DNA of 18,846 bases. Origin: Candidatus Roizmanbacteria bacterium CG_4_9_14_0_2_um_filter_39_13 (lineage in GTDB: Bacteria > Patescibacteriota > Microgenomatia > UBA1406 > GWC2-37-13). The position numbers and the translations under genes were made by a program. The stretch covers positions 5,593 to 24,438 of the forward strand of contig PFSC01000127.1 in the NCBI GenBank assembly GCA_002788865.1, in the 5' to 3' direction. Positions 14,266 to 18,846 of the stretch are shown here, piece by piece. Positions within the stretch are counted from its first letter, which is position 1; each line of letters opens with the position of its first letter. The notes beneath the pieces were generated by a model that saw only the letters and a program-made list of their open reading frames with translations, searched no databases and was not told the origin of the DNA.

Positions 14266-14289
14266 TTATTTAACAATTTTTTTTATTCT

Positions 14290-15204
14290 ATGATAGAACC
14301 AATGTTTACCGTCAAAAGTGAAAACCAAACAAAAACCTTTGGTAAATTTTCATACGAGCCTTTGAATACAAGTTTTGGACACAGCTTAGGAAATGCTTTG
14401 CGCAGAACACTTTTGTCTTCACTCCCAGGCTTTGCAGTTGCATATGTAAAATTTACTGACGCTGCACATCTTTTTACCACAATTTCAGGAGTAAAAGAGT
14501 CAGTTCTTGATATTGTATTGAATCTCAAGCAGATTCGTTTCAAAGGAACTGATGAAGGACCGTTTCAGATGAAACTTTCGGTCAAAGGACCAACCAAAGT
14601 ATATGCAAAAGATCTCGAAGGAGAAATAGAAGTAGTGAACGGAGATTTATATTTAGGTGAAATCACAGATAGTAAGGGAAAACTTGATGTTGATATCGTA
14701 GTCGATAAAGGCTATGGTTATCAATCTGCAGACGATAAAGAAGAAATGGTCGGCTTTATCGCAGTCGATTCGTCTTATTCACCTGTAAACAAAGTCAGTT
14801 TTGCCGTCCAAACTGCACGAGTTGGACGAAAAAGTGATTTTGAGCGCCTGGTACTTGAAGTATCAACTGATGGAAGCGTCTCACCAGAGGACACAATAAA
14901 AACTGCATCAAAAATACTTGCCAAGCACTATGAAGTGATTGTAGAAGGCAAAGAAGAAGTAGAATCAACCGGAGAAGAACTTGCAACAGAAGGACAAGTC
15001 AATCCAAAGGTGTACGAAACTATTATCGATGAACTGAATCTCCCATCTCGAGTAATCAATGCACTGCTTCGTGAAAACATCGAGACAGTCGCAAATTTAC
15101 TAGAGAGAGGACGTGAAGAGTTGACCAATCTCAAAGGAGTTGGGAAAAAATCTCTTGATCTTATAGATGATGAGCTCAAAAAGATGGACATTGAATTGCA
15201 GTAA
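14290..15204 (+). CDS. rpoA: RNA polymerase alpha subunit
   Basis: This 304-residue alpha subunit dimerises to start RNA polymerase assembly. The amino domain (1 to about 225) shows FGKFSYEPLNTSFGHSLGNALRRTLLSSLPGFAV. An acidic linker follows (EGKEEVESTGEELATEG), then the carboxy domain (about 240-304). The helix-hairpin-helix part NLPSRVINALLRENIETVANLL and LKGVGKKSLDLIDDEL holds the UP-element-contacting arginine position and the GKKSL loop. It is slightly shorter than E. coli alpha (329). It is encoded between uS4 and bL17 as usual. Confidence 0.97.
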   Translation: MIEPMFTVKSENQTKTFGKFSYEPLNTSFGHSLGNALRRTLLSSLPGFAVAYVKFTDAAHLFTTISGVKESVLDIVLNLKQIRFKGTDEGPFQMKLSVKGPTKVYAKDLEGEIEVVNGDLYLGEITDSKGKLDVDIVVDKGYGYQSADDKEEMVGFIAVDSSYSPVNKVSFAVQTARVGRKSDFERLVLEVSTDGSVSPEDTIKTASKILAKHYEVIVEGKEEVESTGEELATEGQVNPKVYETIIDELNLPSRVINALLRENIETVANLLERGREELTNLKGVGKKSLDLIDDELKKMDIELQ

Positions 15205-15215
15205 TAGATTTTATT

Positions 15216-15713
15216 ATGAACCATAGAACACATAAATACACATCTGGTCAAGGCATAGATGCAAACTCGATGATGATGCGAAAATTGATGAAAAATTTCA
15301 TCAAGTCGTCCCACATAGAGACAACCATAACGAGAGCAAAAGCTCTCAAGGTATATATGGATCGAATTGTCAGCAAAACAAGGGTTTACTCTGAGCCAAA
15401 CAAAAATTTTTTGCTTCGATATTTTCCTGAAAAAGACTTTCAACGAGTTCTTTTCACTCAAATAGGTCCGGCTGTTGCAAAAATTAATGGCGGATATGTA
15501 CGAATTGTGCGACTGGCCCATAGAGACAATGATGGTGCGATGATGGCTCGACTAGAATGGGCGCATCCAGTTGTCGTCGATTGGGAGAGTAAAAAGTCAC
15601 CAAAAAAGTCTGAAGTGAAGACGCCAAAAGAAGAAACACAACCAAAAACAGAACCGAAAAAAAAGAAAAAAGTAGAAGTAAAAAAGCCAAAAAAAGTTAC
15701 AAAAAGTACCTAA
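15216..15713 (+). CDS. rplQ: Ribosomal protein bL17 with Lys-rich tail
   Basis: This 165-residue bL17 borders the tunnel exit. The core starts MNHRTHKYTSGQGIDANSMMMRKLMKNFIKS and has ITRAKALKVYMDRIVSKTR and KINGGYVRIVRLAHRDNDGAMMARLEW. From about residue 122 a tail of some 44 residues is dominated by Lys, Pro, Glu and Thr. It is the third ribosomal protein here with such a tail (also uL22 and uS5). It begins 11 bases after rpoA. Confidence 0.95.
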   Translation: MNHRTHKYTSGQGIDANSMMMRKLMKNFIKSSHIETTITRAKALKVYMDRIVSKTRVYSEPNKNFLLRYFPEKDFQRVLFTQIGPAVAKINGGYVRIVRLAHRDNDGAMMARLEWAHPVVVDWESKKSPKKSEVKTPKEETQPKTEPKKKKKVEVKKPKKVTKST

Positions 15714-15725
15714 TTTATCAAAGTC

Positions 15726-16151
15726 ATGACAAATTTAACTCATACAACTCGATCGATAAAAGTGTCTGAAATCGATCGAAAATGGCATATCATCGATGCA
15801 AAAAATGCAGTTCTCGGCAGAGCTGTATCAGAAATCACTTCACTTTTGCAAGGAAAATACAAGAGGTCATATGTACCATATCTTGATTGTGGGGATAATG
15901 TAGTTGTAATAAATGCAGCTAATATCGCAGTAACCGGAAACAAGGGAGCACAAAAAGAATATAATGCATACTCTGGATTTCCAGGAGGCCGGAAAGTACG
16001 CACATTTGACGAGCTTATGAAAATAAGTCCAGAAAAAGTGATCAGAAATGCAGTGTCAGGAATGCTTCCAAAAAATAAGCATAGAGATGAGCGACTAGGA
16101 CGATTGTTTATTTTTGATGATGCAAAACATCCATATGCCGATAAAGTTTAA
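15726..16151 (+). CDS. rplM: Ribosomal protein uL13 (50S L13)
   Basis: This 141-residue uL13 is an early-assembling large-subunit protein. Key stretches are DRKWHIIDAKNAVLGRAVSEITSLLQGKYKRSYVPYLDCGDNVVVINA and YSGFPGGRKVRTFDELMKISPEKVIRNAVSGMLPKNK. The end LGRLFIFDDAKHPYADKV fits. The length is typical. It follows rplQ by 12 bases, and rplM-rpsI downstream of rplQ is a common order in Gram-positive and CPR genomes. Confidence 0.97.
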   Translation: MTNLTHTTRSIKVSEIDRKWHIIDAKNAVLGRAVSEITSLLQGKYKRSYVPYLDCGDNVVVINAANIAVTGNKGAQKEYNAYSGFPGGRKVRTFDELMKISPEKVIRNAVSGMLPKNKHRDERLGRLFIFDDAKHPYADKV

Positions 16152-16197
16152 GGAAGTTGGACAAAAGTCATAACCCTATTACTATACATTTATATAT

Positions 16198-16653
16198 ATG
16201 CCGAAAAAAACGAAAGATATAACATATTATGAAGCAGTCGGACGACGACGAGAATCTAGTGCTCGAGTTCGATTTTATATCGTGTCAAAAAAAGATAAAA
16301 CCGTTTCAGTGAATGGAGCTATATTGAAACAAGGTTCTATCACAATCAACGAAAAATCTTCTGAAAGCTACTTTCCTGCAGAATTTGAAAAAAATATACT
16401 CATGAAACCACTTGTTTTGACTGACAGTGCAGACCGTTTTGTGATAAGTGTTCATGTAATGGGTGGTGGAAAAAATGGACAACTTGAGGCTATTGTGCAC
16501 GGAATCTCACGCGCTTTGTGTATCGTAGATGTAGGAAATCGAGCTATCCTTAAAAAGGAAGGACTTCTCACTCGAGATTCACGAATTCGGGAAAGACGAA
16601 AAGTAGGAAAAGGCGGAAAAGCACGACGCAAAAAGCAGTCTCCAAAGCGTTAA
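16198..16653 (+). CDS. rpsI: Ribosomal protein uS9 (30S S9)
   Basis: This 151-residue uS9 has a carboxy tail that touches the P-site tRNA. It shows YYEAVGRRRESSARVRFY, VHVMGGGKNGQLEAIVHGISRAL and LLTRDSRIRERRKVGKGGKARRKKQSPKR, so the tail ends in Lys-Arg as the family requires. About 20 residues longer than E. coli S9, mostly in the amino part. A 46-base gap from rplM contains weak promoter-like hexamers. It is the last translation gene of the cluster. Confidence 0.96.
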   Translation: MPKKTKDITYYEAVGRRRESSARVRFYIVSKKDKTVSVNGAILKQGSITINEKSSESYFPAEFEKNILMKPLVLTDSADRFVISVHVMGGGKNGQLEAIVHGISRALCIVDVGNRAILKKEGLLTRDSRIRERRKVGKGGKARRKKQSPKR

Positions 16654-16711
16654 ACTCATCATATTCACTGCTCTTGTTTCTGGTATACGATTACAGATTC
16701 ATTTGTTACCA

Positions 16712-16717
16712 TATGAT
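16712..16717 (+). promoter_or_regulatory. Candidate -10 box before the glycosyltransferase pair
   Basis: TATGAT (5 of 6 matches) ends 8 bases before the ATG at 16726, so the transcript would start at or beside the start codon. No good -35 is visible (TTACAG at 16691-16696 is the nearest). The 72-base gap after rpsI has no terminator hairpin that I can find, so read-through from the ribosomal cluster remains possible. Confidence 0.3.
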
Positions 16718-16725
16718 TAGGTTTT

Positions 16726-17610
16726 ATGAAAAAACTATCGGTCATCATCTTATCGTATAACACAAAAGACATCACTAAAGATTGTCTTGATAAGCTATCA
16801 CATTCTCTTGCTGGCGCTTCTTTTCAAACAGAGATCATTATTGTGGACAATGCTTCAGAAGATGGATCCAAAGATATGATCATCAGCATGAAAAAAGCAA
16901 TATCTTCAAAGAAAATTGATGTAATCACAATCTTCAATCAACAAAATGAAGGCTTTCCAAAGGGAAACAACCAAGGACTTCACAACGCTTCTGGAAAATA
17001 TATTCTTTTTCTCAACTCCGATGTGATGATCGACTCTCTCCGTTGGGATACGCTTCTGGACTATATGGATACAAATAAGAACATAGGAGCCTTGACAGTA
17101 CGAGTTGAACTTCCTTCAAAAAAAATTGATCCTGCTTCACATCGTGGATTTCCAACTGTCTGGAACTCATTTTGCTATTTTTCGAAACTTGAAAAAATAA
17201 CTCAACTCATATCACCTTTTCAGAAATATTTTGGAGGATACCATCTCACGCATCTCGATCTGAAATCTATTCATGAGATCGATTCTCCAAGTGGTGCATT
17301 TTATCTGTGCCAGAAGACTGTACTTGATAAACTTCAAGGGTTTGATGAAATATTTTTCATGTATGGGGAAGATTTAGATCTTTCGTATCGGATAAAAGAA
17401 CTTGGACATTCGATCGTGTATTATCCGAATGAAAAAGTGAAACATCTCAAATATCAAAGTGGGCTGAAGAACAAAACTGCACAAAAACGGACACTGCGAT
17501 ATTTTTACGATTCGATGTGGATTTTTTACAAAAAACATTATGAAAGCAAAAATCTATGGCTTGTGAATCAGCTTGTGTATTTTTTTATTAAGCTCAAATC
17601 GAACCTATGA
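16726..17610 (+). CDS. Glycosyltransferase family 2, WbbL/rhamnosyltransferase-like
   Basis: This 294-residue enzyme has a GT-A fold. The amino end LSVIILSYNTKDITKDCLDKL and VDNASEDGS (40-48) is the nucleotide-sugar site. NEGFPKGNNQGL (74-85) and the metal-binding motif in the form LNSD (96-99) follow. The acceptor-side YGEDLDLSYRIKELG, with E215-D216, is typical of rhamnosyltransferase-like GT2 members. No transmembrane segment is obvious, so it likely acts on a lipid-linked or nascent surface glycan at the inner face of the membrane. The donor sugar cannot be read. Its TGA overlaps the next gene's ATG (ATGA), indicating a two-gene unit. Confidence 0.88.
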   Translation: MKKLSVIILSYNTKDITKDCLDKLSHSLAGASFQTEIIIVDNASEDGSKDMIISMKKAISSKKIDVITIFNQQNEGFPKGNNQGLHNASGKYILFLNSDVMIDSLRWDTLLDYMDTNKNIGALTVRVELPSKKIDPASHRGFPTVWNSFCYFSKLEKITQLISPFQKYFGGYHLTHLDLKSIHEIDSPSGAFYLCQKTVLDKLQGFDEIFFMYGEDLDLSYRIKELGHSIVYYPNEKVKHLKYQSGLKNKTAQKRTLRYFYDSMWIFYKKHYESKNLWLVNQLVYFFIKLKSNL

Positions 17611-18725
17611 AAAAAATTGGTATTGATGCACGGTTATATTTTCAAACTGGAGTTGGAACATATCTTCGAAATTTACTTCATTACCTCCGAGAAACACCTC
17701 TAGAAGGCATACAGATTTTTGTATATGTATTGCCTGGAGATGTAGGGCGCATAAAATTGGCAAACCAAAATTTTGTGATTCGAAGCGTTGACGCGCCATG
17801 GCATACGGTACGTGAACAGACAGTCTTTTATCAGACTCTTATGCACGATCAGCTTGATCTGATGCATTTCACCTACTTCAGCTACCCGGTGTTCTACAAA
17901 CGCCCATTTATTGCTACTGTGCATGATGTGACGCCACTCCTTTTTAAAACCGGAAAAGCATCTACCTTGAATCCAGTATTATTTGAAATAAAACATGTAG
18001 CTTTTAAATATGTGCTTTCGCAGCAGATTAATCAGGCAAAATTAATAATTACTCCAACGCGTGCCGTCAAACACCAGTTAATGGAGATGTATGGTCATAC
18101 TATTGAGAATAAAATCTTCCCTATATATGAGGGAGTGAGCATTGATCTTATGAAAGCAGTTGAGAAAGCTGAATTGAAAAAATCATTGGCAGAACCCTAT
18201 TTTTTATATGTCGGCAATTTTTATCCGCATAAAAATGTTGACAAACTCCTTGAAGCATTTCAATTATCATCTCAGTCCAAGAGGTCTCAAAAAATAGATG
18301 ATCCAATTCATCTCATTCTTGTCGGACCAGACAATATGTTTGCCCAAAAATTGAAACAAAAGATTAAGCGAGAAAAAATTGAAAATGTGCAATTTGATCA
18401 TAATGCAGGTTGTGAAGAGCTCATATATTACTATAACCATGCAAAAGCTTTGATAAATCCATCGCTTTCAGAAGGTTTTGGTCTTCCACTTATTGAGGCG
18501 ACATATTTTGGTTGCCCAGTAATCGCATCGGACATTCCTGTGTTCAAAGAGGTTTTGGGCAAAAACTACTCATCCTTTGATCCAGAAAATACTCAAGATA
18601 TTGCAAGGGTGCTAAGTAATTTTCCTTCTGGAATAGGACTTCAATCAAAGAATTCGTTGATGAATACATTTTCGTTTGAAAAAATGACTTCAGAAACAAT
18701 GAGACTTTATATGTCATTGATTTGA
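17607..18725 (+). CDS. Glycosyltransferase family 4 (GT-B, group 1)
   Basis: This is a 372-residue GT-B enzyme. The amino domain begins MKKIGIDARLYFQTGVGTYLRNLL, the usual acceptor-side start with its Gly-rich turn, and has DLMHFTYFSYP and ATVHDVTPLLF. The carboxy domain has FLYVGNFYPHKNVDKLLEAF (199-218), HLILVGPDN and the donor-binding E-x7-E motif SEGFGLPLIE (288-297). This is mannosyl/galactosyl-transferase-like, but the sugar is not decidable. It overlaps the GT2 gene by four bases and presumably acts in the same surface-glycan pathway. It ends in TGA. Confidence 0.92.
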   Translation: MKKIGIDARLYFQTGVGTYLRNLLHYLRETPLEGIQIFVYVLPGDVGRIKLANQNFVIRSVDAPWHTVREQTVFYQTLMHDQLDLMHFTYFSYPVFYKRPFIATVHDVTPLLFKTGKASTLNPVLFEIKHVAFKYVLSQQINQAKLIITPTRAVKHQLMEMYGHTIENKIFPIYEGVSIDLMKAVEKAELKKSLAEPYFLYVGNFYPHKNVDKLLEAFQLSSQSKRSQKIDDPIHLILVGPDNMFAQKLKQKIKREKIENVQFDHNAGCEELIYYYNHAKALINPSLSEGFGLPLIEATYFGCPVIASDIPVFKEVLGKNYSSFDPENTQDIARVLSNFPSGIGLQSKNSLMNTFSFEKMTSETMRLYMSLI

Positions 18726-18765
18726 AACGAATTGTAATCGTATGAAGAATTTCCTCTCTAGTATC

Positions 18766-18795
18766 TTGACACCTTAATACTAATGTAATTATACT
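18766..18795 (+). promoter_or_regulatory. Strong sigma70-type promoter
   Basis: A perfect TTGACA (18766-18771) and TATACT (18790-18795, 5 of 6) are separated by 18 bases. This is the best promoter in the window and it lies in the 76-base gap after the GT4 gene. The predicted start, 6-8 bases after the -10, coincides with the ATG at 18802, so the mRNA would be leaderless. Confidence 0.7.
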
Positions 18796-18801
18796 GAATG
18801 T

Positions 18802-18846
18802 ATGACTACATATATTCAGGTCATCGCCCTTAGCTCTCAACAGAGA
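18802..18846 (+). CDS. Start of an unidentified gene, cut by window end
   Basis: Fifteen open codons (MTTYIQVIALSSQQR) run from ATG at 18802 to the window edge. I do not recognise the protein. Support comes from the promoter just upstream rather than from the coding sequence. The other ATG, at 18798, reaches a stop after 11 codons. No Shine-Dalgarno sequence precedes it, in line with the leaderless layout. Confidence 0.4.
   Translation, partial: MTTYIQVIALSSQQR

Noticed and set aside
16158..16188. Promoter before rpsI (TGGACA and TATACA)
   Set aside because: Spacer of 19 bases and a 4-of-6 -10 in AT-rich DNA; too weak to call.
16654..16725. Terminator after rpsI
   Set aside because: No GC-rich stem followed by a T-tract could be found in the gap.

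Overview
The window is one long, single-strand ribosomal-protein cluster: the S10, spc and alpha operons joined together, followed by rplM-rpsI and then two glycosyltransferase genes. All recognised genes are on the + strand. The sequence is AT-rich with mostly TAA stops, and no tRNA, rRNA, CRISPR array or mobile element is visible. uL30 is absent between rpsE and rplO. Several ribosomal proteins carry Lys-rich tails, and Shine-Dalgarno sequences are almost completely missing. Together these suggest a Candidate Phyla Radiation (Patescibacteria) bacterium using the standard bacterial code. The phylum call is inference, because no rRNA is present to confirm it.

Layout. Positions 1-142 are a non-coding leader. 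It holds a -10 box, a long AT-rich hairpin, and an intrinsic terminator whose left arm and loop can instead pair with an upstream 8-mer, which is the layout of an attenuator. Positions 143-4671 encode uL3, uL4, uL23, uL2, uL22, uS3, uL16, uL29 and uS17, with uS19 missing from its usual place between uL2 and uL22. Positions 4676-10266 encode uL14, uL24, uL5, uS14, a relocated uS19, uS8, uL6, uL18, uS5, uL15 and SecY. Positions 10329-12774 encode bL33, a two-kinase fusion (short-LID adenylate kinase plus a UPF0200/dephospho-CoA-kinase-like domain), methionine aminopeptidase, IF-1 and bL36. Positions 12801-16653 encode uS13, uS11, uS4, RNA polymerase alpha, bL17, uL13 and uS9. Positions 16726-18725 encode a GT2 and a GT4 glycosyltransferase with overlapping ends. 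A strong promoter at 18766-18795 then leads into an ORF cut by the window edge.

Function. Nearly everything to 16653 serves ribosome assembly, translation initiation (IF-1), N-terminal methionine removal (Map), membrane insertion (SecY), transcription (alpha) and nucleotide supply (Adk). The glycosyltransferases probably make a cell-surface glycan and look like a separate unit.

Most worth a second look: the attenuator-like leader, the moved rpsS, the tandem kinase fusion, the heptameric AGC repeat between rplN and rplX, and the SD-less starts with a recurring AATTATT motif after stop codons and -10 boxes placed for leaderless transcripts.
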